From Micromonospora arborensis (lineage in GTDB: Bacteria; Actinomycetota; Actinomycetes; Mycobacteriales; Micromonosporaceae), in assembly GCF_003205615.1 (NCBI RefSeq), contig NZ_PYBV01000057.1:1-39070 (forward strand): a stretch of DNA of 39,070 nt, given 5' to 3'. Below the pieces are notes generated by a model. The model worked only from the letters and a program-made list of their open reading frames with translations. It did no database searches and had not been told where the DNA came from. Shown here one piece after another: positions 15,892 to 24,809 of the stretch. Position 1 is the stretch's first letter; each line of letters opens with the position of its first letter. Position numbers and translations under genes: made by a program.

Positions 15892-16605
15892 ATGACCGAC
15901 CGGCGCGCACGAACCCTGGCGATCGTCACACTGGCGCTCGTGCTTCCGCTGGTGGCGTTCATCGTGATCCGCTCCGGAGGCGACGCCTCCACGGGCGCCG
16001 CGCGGTCGGCCGCCGCGCCCGCGACCCCCGCGCCCGCCGCGACGCCGACGGTCAGCCCCGTACCCACCGACCTGACCGTCATCGCGCCCGGCCGCCCGGG
16101 TGAGTCGCCGAGCACCCGCGCGGCCCACGAGGTTCGCGACGCCGGCCCCGCCCCGCACAACTCGATGGACGTCTGGTTCGTACGGATGATGATCCCGCAC
16201 CACGCGCAGGCCCTGGCCATGGCGGAACTCGCGCCCGACCGCGCCGCCGACCCCGACATCCGTGCCCTCGCCGACCGGATCCGCGCCAGCCAGGGGCCAG
16301 AGATGGGCCTGATGCGTGGCTGGTTGCAGACCCGCGGCCTCCCGGCGGAGGTCCAGGGGCACGACCACGGCACCATGCGCGGCATGCAGTCACCCGAGGC
16401 GATGCGGCAGCTCGCCGCGGTTCGTGGCGCGGACTTCGACCGGCTCTTCGTGCAGATGATGACCGCGCACCACGAGGGCGCCATCGAGTTGGCCACCAAC
16501 CTGCTCACGGTCGGCTCCGACCTGACGCTCAACGAGTTCGCCAACTCGGTCGCCACCGAGCAGACCGTGGAGATCCAGCGGATGCGTGAGGTCCTCACCC
16601 GCTGA
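15892..16605 (+). CDS. DUF305 (ferritin-like fold) exported protein
   Basis: 237 aa. An N-terminal membrane anchor or signal (TLAIVTLALVLPLVAFIVI) precedes an Ala/Pro/Thr-rich linker (about 33-75). The DUF305 domain has both halves: MMIPHHAQALAMAELA (about 100-115) and MMTAHHEGAIELA (about 185-198). The paired histidines and the HDHGTMRGM segment between them suggest metal (perhaps copper) binding, as proposed for the family. ATG 15892 follows AGGGAG. The histidine kinase gene follows directly and may be co-transcribed. Confidence 0.85.
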   Translation: MTDRRARTLAIVTLALVLPLVAFIVIRSGGDASTGAARSAAAPATPAPAATPTVSPVPTDLTVIAPGRPGESPSTRAAHEVRDAGPAPHNSMDVWFVRMMIPHHAQALAMAELAPDRAADPDIRALADRIRASQGPEMGLMRGWLQTRGLPAEVQGHDHGTMRGMQSPEAMRQLAAVRGADFDRLFVQMMTAHHEGAIELATNLLTVGSDLTLNEFANSVATEQTVEIQRMREVLTR

Positions 16606-16630
16606 GCGGGCCCCGCGGCACGTACGCTCG

Positions 16631-17842
16631 GTGACCGTGACACGCACGATGCTCGGTCGCCCGCTGCGCGGCGTCGCCTTCGACGTGGCCGTCTCCGCCG
16701 CGGTGGCCCTCATCGGCCTGGCCGGCGCGGTCAACCTGGCGGGCGGCTGGGCGGCCGTGCTGGTCTGCGCGGGGATGGCCGTGGCGCTGCTGTTCCGCCG
16801 CGCGCATCCGGGCGCGGTGACCGTGGCGGTGGCGGCGCTCGGCCTGGTGCAGGTGATCGCCCAGTGGGGTCCGCTGCCCTTCGACGTCGCCGTCCTGATC
16901 GCGCTCTACAGCGTGGTGAAGTACGGCAAGAAGCTGCGCGACGCGGTGCTCGCCGGTGTGGCCGCCGCCGTCGGCGTGGTGCTCGCCGCCGTGCAGACCC
17001 CGGGCGTGATCATCTGGTGGGTGACCGCGCTGTGGTACGCGCTGGTCACCGGTGCGGTGTGGCTGGTCGCGCTGAACGTGCGGACGCGCCGGCTCTACGT
17101 GCTCAGTCTGGAGGAGCGGGCCATGACCCTGGAACGCGAACGGGAGGCCGAGTCCCGGGCGGCGGTCGCCGAGGAGCGTACCCGGATCGCCCGTGAGCTG
17201 CACGACGTCGTTGCCCACAGCATGGCGGTGATGATCGTCCAGGCGGACGGCGCCCGGTTCATGCTCGACCGTGACCCCGCCCAGGCGCGCACCGCCGTGA
17301 GGGTGGTCGCGGACACCGGCCGGGCCGCACTGGAGGAGATGCGCCGGCTGGTCGGCGTCCTGCGCGACGCCGGGCCGTCCGGCGGGGACGGGCTCGCCGT
17401 GGCCGCCGACCCGGAGCACCGGCGCCTGGCCCTGGCCGAGCTGCCCGACCTGCTGGCCCGGTTCGGCGACGCCGGGCTGCACATCCGCGACACGGTCACC
17501 GGTGAACCGCCGGCCCTGCCCCCGGGGTTGGAGTTGACCGTCTACCGGGTGGTGCAGGAGGCGCTGACCAACGCGCTCAAGCACGCCGGCGTCGGCGCCG
17601 TCGTCGAGGTCGCCCTGGCGTACACCGCCGAGGCCGTCGTGGTCCGGGTCCGCGACGACGGTCGCGGCCGGCCCCTGGTCAGCCCGGCGCCGTCCGGTGG
17701 TCACGGTCTGCTCGGCATGCGGGAGCGAGTGACGGTGTACGACGGCAGCCTCACCGCCGGCCCCCGGCCGGCCGGGGGCTGGCAGGTCGAGGTCCGGCTG
17801 CCGCTACCGTCGGACGGGGCAACGGAGGTGATCGCGGCATGA
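16631..17842 (+). CDS. Two-component sensor histidine kinase, NarL/HisKA_3 type
   Basis: About 403 aa from GTG 16631; ATG 16586, GTG 16637 and ATG 16649 are alternatives and none has a strong ribosome site. There are four to five N-terminal membrane helices (residues about 10-150). Next comes the HisKA_3 dimerisation helix with the phosphorylated histidine in RIARELHDVVAHSMAVM. The HATPase domain follows, with VQEALTNALKHA (N-box), VRDDGRGRP (G1) and GGHGLLGMRERV (G2). The periplasmic loops are very short, so it probably senses a membrane or cytoplasmic signal. Its stop overlaps the response-regulator start (ATGA). The stimulus is not evident. Confidence 0.9.
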   Translation: MTVTRTMLGRPLRGVAFDVAVSAAVALIGLAGAVNLAGGWAAVLVCAGMAVALLFRRAHPGAVTVAVAALGLVQVIAQWGPLPFDVAVLIALYSVVKYGKKLRDAVLAGVAAAVGVVLAAVQTPGVIIWWVTALWYALVTGAVWLVALNVRTRRLYVLSLEERAMTLEREREAESRAAVAEERTRIARELHDVVAHSMAVMIVQADGARFMLDRDPAQARTAVRVVADTGRAALEEMRRLVGVLRDAGPSGGDGLAVAADPEHRRLALAELPDLLARFGDAGLHIRDTVTGEPPALPPGLELTVYRVVQEALTNALKHAGVGAVVEVALAYTAEAVVVRVRDDGRGRPLVSPAPSGGHGLLGMRERVTVYDGSLTAGPRPAGGWQVEVRLPLPSDGATEVIAA

Positions 17843-18504
17843 CGATCCGGGTGGTGATCGTGGACGACCAGGCGCTGGTGCGTGCCGGGTTCCGGATGGT
17901 GCTGGATTCCCAGCCCGACCTGGAGGTCGTCGGGGAGGCGATCGACGGTGCGGACGCCCTGCGGGTGCTCGCCCGCACCGAGGCCGACGTGGTCGTGATG
18001 GACATTCGGATGCCGACCATGGACGGCGTGGAGGCGACCCGCCGGCTCTGCGCCGAGCGGCCCGCGGGCCCGCCGCGGGTGCTGGTGCTGACCACCTTCG
18101 ACACCGAGGCCGACGCGTTCGCCGCCCTGCGGGCCGGGGCGAGCGGGTTCCTGCTCAAGAACGTCCCGCCGGAGGAGCTGCTGACCGCGATCCGGGTGGT
18201 GGCCCAGGGCGACTCGGTGGTGGCCCCGTCGATCACCCGGCGGCTGCTGGACCGGTTCGCCGGGCAGCTCGGCGCAGCCCCGAGCGCCGACCCTCGCCTC
18301 GACCAGCTCACCGAACGGGAACGGGAGGTGCTGCTGCTCGTCGCCCAGGGGTTGTCCAACGCGGAGATCGCCGCCGAGGTGCACGTGGCCGAGGCGACGG
18401 TGAAGACCCACGTCGGGCGGATCCTGGCGAAGCTCCACCTGCGCGACCGGGTCCAGGTGGTGGTCCTGGCGTACGAGAGCGGGCTGGTGACACCCGGCGG
18501 ATGA
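17839..18504 (+). CDS. Response regulator, NarL/LuxR type
   Basis: 221 aa. The receiver domain (1-120) has the acidic pair VDD, the phospho-acceptor Asp54 in VVVMDIRMP, Thr in LVLTTFD and Lys in FLLKNVPPEEL. The C-terminal LuxR-type helix-turn-helix (about 150-215) has LTEREREVLLLVAQGLSNAEIAAEVHVAEATVKTHV in two consecutive blocks. It is cotranslated with the upstream kinase by a four-base overlap, so they are a cognate pair. Targets are unknown; the neighbouring DUF305 and LVIVD genes are reasonable candidates. Confidence 0.93.
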   Translation: MTIRVVIVDDQALVRAGFRMVLDSQPDLEVVGEAIDGADALRVLARTEADVVVMDIRMPTMDGVEATRRLCAERPAGPPRVLVLTTFDTEADAFAALRAGASGFLLKNVPPEELLTAIRVVAQGDSVVAPSITRRLLDRFAGQLGAAPSADPRLDQLTEREREVLLLVAQGLSNAEIAAEVHVAEATVKTHVGRILAKLHLRDRVQVVVLAYESGLVTPGG

Positions 18505-18635
18505 CGGCGCGTACGACCTGGGGCGTAGGGGTCGACGGGCACACCGCGACCCGGGTCGCACGCAGGTCGAGCGAGGCGCTCGCCGACCAGTGATCGGCCG
18601 CGCCGCCGCCTGGCGTGTACCGACGGACATCCGCC

Positions 18636-18673
18636 GGCCGGTCCCGCCGTCTTCCCCGGCGGCGGGACCGGCC
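18636..18673. terminator. Bidirectional terminator
   Basis: GGCCGGTCCCGCC (18636-18648) and GGCGGGACCGGCC (18661-18673) pair perfectly (13 bp) around a 12-base loop. It lies between the convergent response-regulator and nucleotide-sugar dehydrogenase genes and ends 14 bases before the latter's stop. Confidence 0.8.
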
Positions 18674-18686
18674 AGCGGTGCCGGGT

Positions 18687-19949
18687 CTACAGGCGCTCGA
18701 CCATGGGGCCGACGCACCGGTTACGGGTGTCGAAGACGTAGGTGGCGTGCCGCACCACCAGGTCGTAATCGAAGGTGTCGTGGTCGGTGACCACCACCAC
18801 CGCGTCCGCGGCGCGCACCTCCCGCTCGCTGAGCCCGACCACGGTGACCCCGGCCGGGATCTGGTGCGCCTCGGCGTACGGCTCGACCGCGTGGACCTCG
18901 GCCCCGAGGGCCTGCAGCCGGCGGGCCACGTCGACCGCCGGGGAATCCCGCATGTCGCCGGTGTTCTTCTTGTACGCCAGTCCGAGCAGCAGCAGCCGGG
19001 CGCCGCTGACCGCACGGCCGTTGCGGTTCAGCCCCGTCATGATGCGCTGCGCCACGTGCTCGGGCATCTCGTGGTTGATGTCGTTGGCCAGCTCGATGAA
19101 GCGGAACTGCCGGCCGAGGCGGCGCTTGACCTGCCACGAGAGGTAGCACGGGTCGATCGGCAGGCAGTGCCCACCGACGCCGGGACCGGGCCGGAACGGC
19201 AGGAAACCGAACGGCTTGGTCTCGGCGGCGTCGATCGCCTGCCAGACGTCGATGTCGAGGTGGTGCGAGAGCATGGTCAACTCGTTGATCAGCGCGATGT
19301 TGACCTGGCGGAAGGTGTTCTCGATCAGCTTGGTCAGCTCGGCGACGCGGGTGGAGTCCACCGGCACGGTGTTCTCCACGAGGCGCTGGTAGAACTCGTC
19401 GACCCTGGCCAGCGACGCCGGGTCCACGCCGGAGACCACCTTCGGCGTGTTCTCCAACCGCCAGGTCGGGTTGCCCGGGTCGATCCGCTCCGGGCTGTAG
19501 CCGAGATGGAAGTCACCGGGGCTGCGCAGCCCGCTCGCCGATTCCAACAGCGGACGCAGCAACTCCTCGGTGGTGCCGGGGTACGTGGTCGATTCCAGGA
19601 TCACCGTGCAGCCCGGGCGTACGTACGGGCCGATACCGACGCCGGCCTGCTCGACGAAGCTCAGGTCGGGAGTGCCGTCGCGCAGCGGCGTCGGCACGGT
19701 GATGACGCAGATGTCGAAGCCTTCGGCATCGGTGTACTCGGTGCTCGGGTTGTACCGGCCACTTCCCAACGCCCGGCCCAGCCGGTCGGTCGGGATGTCC
19801 TCGACGAACGACTCGCCGGAGGCGAGACGCTTCACCCGGTCGGCGTCGACGTCGAGGCCGACGACGTCCAGCCCTGCCTCGACCGCGCGCATCGCCAGCG
19901 GCAGTCCGACGTACCCCTGACCGATCACGACCAGCTTCTCAGCGCTCAC
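18687..19949 (-). CDS. UDP-sugar 6-dehydrogenase (UDP-glucose/GDP-mannose dehydrogenase family)
   Basis: 420 aa. The N-terminal NAD-binding fold starts VVIGQGYVGLPLA. The middle dimerisation segment includes GYSPERIDPGN and the catalytic Lys/Asn region (AELTKLIENTFRQVNIAL). The nucleophilic cysteine is in GPGVGGHCLPIDP. The C-terminal UDP-binding domain has GLAYKKNTGDMRDSPA. The enzyme makes a uronic acid by two NAD-linked oxidations. The ERIDPGN and CLPIDP patterns resemble UDP-GlcNAc/ManNAc dehydrogenases (WbpA/WecC type) more than UDP-glucose enzymes; the exact sugar is not certain. GTG 19949 has GGGAG upstream. The gene stands alone, though its product could feed surface polysaccharide synthesis elsewhere in the window. 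Confidence 0.9.
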   Translation of the reverse strand: MSAEKLVVIGQGYVGLPLAMRAVEAGLDVVGLDVDADRVKRLASGESFVEDIPTDRLGRALGSGRYNPSTEYTDAEGFDICVITVPTPLRDGTPDLSFVEQAGVGIGPYVRPGCTVILESTTYPGTTEELLRPLLESASGLRSPGDFHLGYSPERIDPGNPTWRLENTPKVVSGVDPASLARVDEFYQRLVENTVPVDSTRVAELTKLIENTFRQVNIALINELTMLSHHLDIDVWQAIDAAETKPFGFLPFRPGPGVGGHCLPIDPCYLSWQVKRRLGRQFRFIELANDINHEMPEHVAQRIMTGLNRNGRAVSGARLLLLGLAYKKNTGDMRDSPAVDVARRLQALGAEVHAVEPYAEAHQIPAGVTVVGLSEREVRAADAVVVVTDHDTFDYDLVVRHATYVFDTRNRCVGPMVERL

Positions 19950-20073
19950 ACAGGCTCCCGCAGCAGATGGTGGATATGGCCTGCGGTGAGCCTAGAGGCG
20001 CTTTCGACTGCTCACGTCCGTTTTGGGGATATCGGTGCTGGTGGGGCTGTCGCGGCGGGCGGAACCGCCGCCC

Positions 20074-21450
20074 TCAGTCGGCCTGCGGTCCGCCCGGCGC
20101 GCTCGTCGGGCTCTCCGGCGGGTTCGACGGGGGCGGAGTTGTCGGGGTCGTCGGAGGCGTATCCGACGGGGCGGTGGTCGGCGGGGTCGTCACCGTCGGC
20201 GTCGCCGTCGGCGTCGGCGGGCTGGATGTCTGGCTGGGCGGCGTGGTCGCCGTGGTGGAGGCCGAGACGGACGGAGAGACGCCGGGAGCGGGCGGCCGGT
20301 CGGGCCGGCCCGTCTCGACGCTGGTGACCTGCTCGTTCGCCGCCGGCAGATCCAGCGGACCGGTCGGTGTCGCCGTCGGTGAGGTGGTCGGCAGTTTCAC
20401 CGCCGGCTCGTCGTCGGCATTGTGCGTCGCGCCCAGTGCCGCGCCGAGCCCGACCAGCGCGACCAGGACGGCCACCCCCGCGCCGACCAGCGGCCCACGC
20501 CGTCGCTGACGCCCAGCCTGGGGCCCACCCGCCACCGCCGCGCCGGCCGGCACGTCGGTACGGGTGCCGGGCCCGGCGTCACGCAACGGGACGGCGGCCG
20601 CCATCGCGGTCGGCGGCTCTCCGCCGGTGACCGCGGTCCGCGCGGCCTCGGCCATCGCCGCGCCGCTGGTGAACCGGTCCAGCGGGTCCTTGGCCAGGGC
20701 CCGGGACACCAGGGCGCGAACCGCCTCGGGGATCTCGTTCGGCAACTCCGGCGGCTCGTCGTCCAGGTGTCGAACAGCGACCTGGAGCGGGTTGTCGCCG
20801 GTGAACGGCGGACTGCCGGTGAGGCAGCAGTAGGTGACCGCACCCAGCGCGTAGATGTCGGTGGCACCGCTGACCGGCCGGCCGGCGGCCTGCTCCGGCG
20901 CCATGTAGAGGGCGGTGCCGGGCACCGCGTTGGTGCTGGTGATGCTGGTGATGTCGGTGGAGCGGGCCACGCCGAAGTCGACCAGGACAACCGTGCCGTC
21001 CTCGTGCACCAGCAGGTTGCTGGGCTTGACGTCGCGGTGCACGATGCCGCCGCGGTGCGCCGCGTTCAGTGCCGCGGCCGCCTGGGCCACGATCGACATC
21101 GTCTCGGCCACGTCGAGTCGGCCGGCCGTCTCGATCCGCTTGGACAACGGCTCGCCGGCGACGAACTCCATGACCAGGTAGTCAGCCCGACCGCCGTCGG
21201 GCAGGTCTTCGGCTCCGCAGTCGAAGACCTGCACGATGCCGGGGTGCCGCAGCGCCGCCATGATCCGGGCCTCGGCCCGGAAACGGGCGATGAAGTCGGG
21301 GTCGGAGACGAGCGCTGGCAGCAGAACCTTGACCGCGACCTGCCGGCCGAGGATCAGGTCCGAGCCACGCCAGACGTCGCCCATACCGCCGGTGGCGACA
21401 CGTTCGTCCAAGCGGTACCGACCGCTGAGTACGACCTCCGATGACAACAC
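20074..21450 (-). CDS. Membrane Ser/Thr protein kinase (PknB-like, no PASTA domains)
   Basis: 458 aa from GTG 21450; the ribosome site is weak and the frame runs upstream, so the start is tentative. The kinase domain (about 10-270) has VATGGMGDVW (glycine loop), VAVKVL (Lys), HRDVKPSN (catalytic loop), VDFGVAR (DFG) and MAPEQ. A juxtamembrane stretch leads to one membrane helix (GPLVGAGVAVLVALVGLG, about 325-345). An outer tail of about 110 residues is almost all Pro/Thr/Ser. There are no PASTA repeats, so it probably does not bind muropeptides directly. Targets are unknown. An inverted repeat 70-90 bases upstream may regulate it. Confidence 0.88.
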   Translation of the reverse strand: MLSSEVVLSGRYRLDERVATGGMGDVWRGSDLILGRQVAVKVLLPALVSDPDFIARFRAEARIMAALRHPGIVQVFDCGAEDLPDGGRADYLVMEFVAGEPLSKRIETAGRLDVAETMSIVAQAAAALNAAHRGGIVHRDVKPSNLLVHEDGTVVLVDFGVARSTDITSITSTNAVPGTALYMAPEQAAGRPVSGATDIYALGAVTYCCLTGSPPFTGDNPLQVAVRHLDDEPPELPNEIPEAVRALVSRALAKDPLDRFTSGAAMAEAARTAVTGGEPPTAMAAAVPLRDAGPGTRTDVPAGAAVAGGPQAGRQRRRGPLVGAGVAVLVALVGLGAALGATHNADDEPAVKLPTTSPTATPTGPLDLPAANEQVTSVETGRPDRPPAPGVSPSVSASTTATTPPSQTSSPPTPTATPTVTTPPTTAPSDTPPTTPTTPPPSNPPESPTSAPGGPQAD

Positions 21451-21519
21451 GGCAATACCGTACCCAGCGTGGCGCGCGGCGGCGCAGCACGGCCGGTCGG
21501 CTGAACGAGTGAGACGGAT

Positions 21520-21540
21520 CAGGTCATCCGGCCTGACCTG
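21520..21540. promoter_or_regulatory. Inverted repeat, possible operator of the kinase gene
   Basis: CAGGTCA (21520-21526) and TGACCTG (21534-21540) form a perfect 7+7 repeat around TCCGGCC, 70 bases upstream of the kinase start. The size and spacing suit a dimeric repressor or activator site. Confidence 0.35.
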
Positions 21541-21705
21541 CGTGGACGCTGCGTCTCCGTGACGACGCGACGACGTGCCGTGACGAAAAGCGACATATTT
21601 CAAGGTACGGGTGCTCGACGGCGACGACGGAGCACCGCTAGGTGGCGATCCGCGCTCTTCGGTTACCGGCCGTGACGACGACACGCCGTCGTGCAGGGTT
21701 GATAA

Positions 21706-21725
21706 TTGTCACTCTTCCGTGACAA
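21706..21725. promoter_or_regulatory. Inverted repeat upstream of the sigma promoter
   Basis: TTGTCAC (21706-21712) and GTGACAA (21719-21725) are perfect half-sites with a 6-base spacer, ending ten bases before the -35 box of the proposed sigma promoter. That is a typical activator position. Confidence 0.4.
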
Positions 21726-21734
21726 GGTGCCGAC

Positions 21735-21764
21735 TTGTCGCGCCGCTGGGGCCCGTCCTAGCGT
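21735..21764 (+). promoter_or_regulatory. Probable promoter of the ECF sigma operon
   Basis: TTGTCG (21735-21740) and TAGCGT (21759-21764) are 18 bases apart, a reasonable vegetative actinobacterial promoter. The inverted repeat lies just upstream. The transcript would start near 21771 and have a leader of about 215 bases to ATG 21987. Confidence 0.4.
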
Positions 21765-21986
21765 TAGCCCGGCTCGGGTCCGCCCGGCGATCTCGGCGGG
21801 CAGCGCGCCGAGCCGACCGCCCTGGCGTTGGCCCACCAGACATCTCCACCGACGACCCCCCGTCGCGGTGGGATCAGATCGGCGGAGGGCGGTGCGGGTG
21901 TTGATCGGGCGGACGATTCGTACCGCGTGGTCCGCCTCCCCGTGGCCGATCCTGCCGCAACGCGCCGGACACCGTGTGGGCCGCGG

Positions 21987-22619
21987 ATGACCGGCGAGCT
22001 GTCGGAGGCGGTCACGGCGGCGCAGGCCGGCGACGAGGACGCGTTCCGCCTCCTCTACCGCAGCCTCCAGCCGGGTCTGCTGCGGTATCTGACCGCTCTC
22101 GTCGGTGCGGACGCCGAGGACGTCGCCTCCGAAACCTGGTTGCAGATCTCCCGCGACCTGCCCCGCTTCACCGGTGGCGAATTCCGCGCCTGGACCGTCA
22201 CGATCGCCCGCAACCGGGCAATGGACCACCTGCGTCGGGTGCGCCGCCGACCGTCCCTGCCGGTCCCGGTGCAGGCGCTCGTCGACCTGGCCAGCGACGC
22301 GGACACGGCTGAGGGCGCCAGCGAGACGATCGGCACCGAGACCGCCCTGGCGCTGATCGCCACCCTGCCTCCCCGCGAGGCCGAAGCAGTCCTGCTGAGG
22401 GCCGTGATCGGGCTGGACGCGGGATCCGCCGGTCGGGTGCTGGGCCGCCGGGCCGGCGCCGTCCGGACCGCCGCCCACCGAGGTCTGCGACGGCTCGCGG
22501 CCCTGCTGGAGCGCCAGGCCCGGGCCGAGCCGTCCGTCGGGGTCGAGGGCGTACCGTCGCCCCGCACGGGCAGCGGCCCGTCCCTGCGGGCACCGCACAC
22601 CGAGCCGGCGGACGGCTGA
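21987..22619 (+). CDS. ECF-type RNA polymerase sigma factor
   Basis: 210 aa from ATG 21987. Region 2 spans about 15-85 (DEDAFRLLYRSLQPGLLRYL, AEDVASETWLQISRDL, FRAWTVTIARNRAMDHLRR). A short linker leads to region 4 (about 118-170: ALIATLPPREAEAVLLRAVIGLD, then VLGRRAGAVRTAAHRGLRRLAALL), the -35-binding helix-turn-helix. A 40-residue Pro/Ser-rich tail follows region 4. The next gene starts within 17 bases and encodes a one-helix membrane protein, the usual place for an anti-sigma factor. Target regulon is unknown. Confidence 0.85.
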   Translation: MTGELSEAVTAAQAGDEDAFRLLYRSLQPGLLRYLTALVGADAEDVASETWLQISRDLPRFTGGEFRAWTVTIARNRAMDHLRRVRRRPSLPVPVQALVDLASDADTAEGASETIGTETALALIATLPPREAEAVLLRAVIGLDAGSAGRVLGRRAGAVRTAAHRGLRRLAALLERQARAEPSVGVEGVPSPRTGSGPSLRAPHTEPADG

Positions 22620-22635
22620 CGTGAGGGGATTCCGG

Positions 22636-23415
22636 ATGAACCCGTTCGGGCGGGCCGACCGTGCCGAGACCGAACGGCTGCTCGACTCGGTCCGCGCCGC
22701 GTCAGAGCAGGCCCGTCGCGCCGCGCCGCCCGCCGGGGACGCGACGTCAGCTCAGGTCCGCGTGCCTGCCCCAAACGAGCCGGTGGCCGGGCTGCTTGCC
22801 GCAGCCGCCGGCCCGACTCGGCCCGGAGAGTTGGCCGGCGAGGAAGCCGCGCTGGCGGCGTTCCGGGCCGCCCGGGCCGACCCGGCGCCGACCGTGCCCC
22901 ACCGGCCGCGCCGTCGGCGCCTGACCACCGGCGCGGTGGCCTGGGTCGGCGCGGTGGCGGCCACCGCCACGGCGGGGGCCGCCTTCGCCGCGGTCACCAC
23001 CCGGGACTGGGCCCCGGACCCGGTCCCACCGGCGCCGCCCGGCACGTCACCGACCTCCGACAAGGGGGCGACCACGCCCGGCGAGCCCAGCCGATCGGCG
23101 TCTCATGGCACGCCGTCGCCCGGTACGCCGTCGCAGGTCCCACCGTCTCCTGGCCTGCCGCCTCCCGGCACCCCGCCAGCGCACACCCCGGCCGAGGGCC
23201 AGTTGCGGGGCCTGTGCCGCGCCTGGCAGGCCAAGAAGCCCGAACAGCGGGAGAGGGCGTTGCGGACGCCGGCGTTCGAGAAGCTGGTGACCGCCGCCGG
23301 CAGCGCCGACCAGGTCGAGGCGTACTGCCAGCGGCTGGTGCCCGAGCCCACGCCGTCCGAACCGGTGAAGCCCACGCCGCCGCCCCCGCCGACCGGTCGC
23401 CCCACCCCCAGGTAA
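22636..23415 (+). CDS. Single-pass membrane protein, probable anti-sigma partner
   Basis: 259 aa from ATG 22636 with GAGGGG seven bases upstream; GTG 22621 is an alternative. The cytoplasmic part (1-90) contains GELAGEEAALAAFRAARA. One membrane helix (TTGAVAWVGAVAATATAGAAFAAV) follows at about 97-120. A Pro/Ser/Thr-rich stretch then leads to an outer helical end with two cysteines (LRGLCRAWQAKKPEQRERAL, QVEAYCQRLV). No HxxxCxxC zinc motif is present, so it is not a ZAS anti-sigma factor. Its role as sigma regulator rests on gene order. The extracytoplasmic cysteine pair could sense redox state. Confidence 0.65.
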   Translation: MNPFGRADRAETERLLDSVRAASEQARRAAPPAGDATSAQVRVPAPNEPVAGLLAAAAGPTRPGELAGEEAALAAFRAARADPAPTVPHRPRRRRLTTGAVAWVGAVAATATAGAAFAAVTTRDWAPDPVPPAPPGTSPTSDKGATTPGEPSRSASHGTPSPGTPSQVPPSPGLPPPGTPPAHTPAEGQLRGLCRAWQAKKPEQRERALRTPAFEKLVTAAGSADQVEAYCQRLVPEPTPSEPVKPTPPPPPTGRPTPR

Positions 23416-23489
23416 CGGGCCGGCGGCCGGCGCGTTTCCGTTCCGCCCTGCACGGGAAATTCGTCTGTTAGACAGGGGTTGGTGGCGTC

Positions 23490-24809
23490 GTGGACGCCCC
23501 CGACGATGTCGGTGGGCCGGTTTACGGTGGCACAGTGTCCCGGAGTCGGCAGACGGAGAGGGGGCCCCGACCGTTGGTGACGTCACCCGAGCTGGACCGC
23601 GGCGGCATTCTGCGCGAGTCCGCAGCAGCAGGCCGGCACCTCGCCCGGATCTGCTTCAAGACCGGCCCACCGACACTCACCGGCGTCGAATTGGAATGGA
23701 CCGTGCACGACGCCGCCGATCCCGCCCGCCCCGTCGACCCGGCGCGGCTGCGGGCGGCGCTGGGGCGGCACAGCCCCGCCACGCTTGATGCCACCAGCCC
23801 GGCCGAGCCGCTGCGACACGGCGGCGTGGTGACCCTGGAGCCGGGTGGCCAGTTGGAGATCTCCACCCCGCCCCGTCCCTCGGTCGCCGCGTTGATCCAG
23901 GCCACCGAGGCCGACATTGCCCAGGTCACCGACCTGCTGGCCGCCGTCGGGCTGATCCTCGGCCGCAGCGGCATCGACCCACACCGACGGCCCCGCCCGG
24001 TGTTGGAAACTCCCCGCTACCGCGCGATGCGCGGCGCCTTCGACCGGCATGGTCCTGCCGGCCGCACAATGATGTACAGCACCGCCGGCCTGCAGGTCTG
24101 CCTCGACGCCGGCGAGCCGGACCAGGTCGCGGCACGCTGGGCGGCCGCCCACGCGGTCGGACCGCCGCTGCTCGCGGTGTTCGCCTCGGCGAGCCGGCAC
24201 GCGGGGCGGCGCACCGGATGGGCCTCCGCGCGGATGGCCACCTGGTTGGCCATCGATCCGGCCCGCACCCGCCCGGTGTGGACGCCCGGCGGTGCCGATG
24301 AGGACCCGACAGCCAGCTGGATCCGGTATGTGCTCGCCGCGCCGCTGCTCTGCCTGCGCCGGCAGGGCCCCGACTGGGCCCCGCCCCCGGACGTGACGTT
24401 CGCCGACTGGCTCGATGGCGCCCTGCCCCGCCCACCCACCACCGACGACCTCGACTACCACGTCAGCACCCTCTTTCCGCCCGTGCGGCCACGTGGCTAC
24501 CTGGAACTGCGCTACCTGGACGCCCAACCCGACCGGGACTGGCGGCTTCCGCTGGCGGTGCTGGCCGCCCTGTTCACCGACCCGGGCACGGTGCGCGGGG
24601 CGTACACGATCGCCGCGCCGGTGGCGCACCGCTGGTCGGTCGCCGCCCGCCACGGCCTCGCCGACCCGGCGTTGGCCGCCGCCGGGGCGGCGCTGCTCGA
24701 CCTGGCCCTGACCACGCTGGCCCGGCTGGACCTGCCGGCCAGCGTTTACGACGAGATCCACCGAGGCGTACGACGGCGGCTGGCCGCCGCGGAGCGGCGG
24801 CCACGATGA
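23490..24809 (+). CDS. egtA: Ergothioneine glutamate-cysteine ligase EgtA
   Basis: 439 aa from GTG 23490 (AGGGG upstream); GTG 23535 and GTG 23577 are possible shorter starts. It is a GCS2-type glutamate-cysteine ligase: VELEWTV near residue 66, LEPGGQLEIST (117-127; Glu ligands for metal/ATP), MMYSTAGLQVCLD, and YLELRYLDAQP in the C-terminal third. It makes gamma-glutamylcysteine, the sulfur donor used by EgtB in mycobacterial-type ergothioneine synthesis. Length matches actinobacterial EgtA. It is the first of four egt genes in the same direction, separated from egtB by a direct repeat. GCS2 enzymes of other pathways look similar, but the context settles it. Confidence 0.9.
   Translation: MDAPDDVGGPVYGGTVSRSRQTERGPRPLVTSPELDRGGILRESAAAGRHLARICFKTGPPTLTGVELEWTVHDAADPARPVDPARLRAALGRHSPATLDATSPAEPLRHGGVVTLEPGGQLEISTPPRPSVAALIQATEADIAQVTDLLAAVGLILGRSGIDPHRRPRPVLETPRYRAMRGAFDRHGPAGRTMMYSTAGLQVCLDAGEPDQVAARWAAAHAVGPPLLAVFASASRHAGRRTGWASARMATWLAIDPARTRPVWTPGGADEDPTASWIRYVLAAPLLCLRRQGPDWAPPPDVTFADWLDGALPRPPTTDDLDYHVSTLFPPVRPRGYLELRYLDAQPDRDWRLPLAVLAALFTDPGTVRGAYTIAAPVAHRWSVAARHGLADPALAAAGAALLDLALTTLARLDLPASVYDEIHRGVRRRLAAAERRPR

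Larger units (their letters stand above)
21451..21986. other. Divergent intergenic region, kinase / ECF sigma factor
   Basis: About 536 bases between the kinase start and my chosen sigma start. It carries two inverted repeats and one probable promoter, listed separately. No independent gene is convincing. The part after 21770 is an open frame continuous with the sigma gene, so an earlier sigma start (for example GTG 21927) is possible. Confidence 0.5.
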
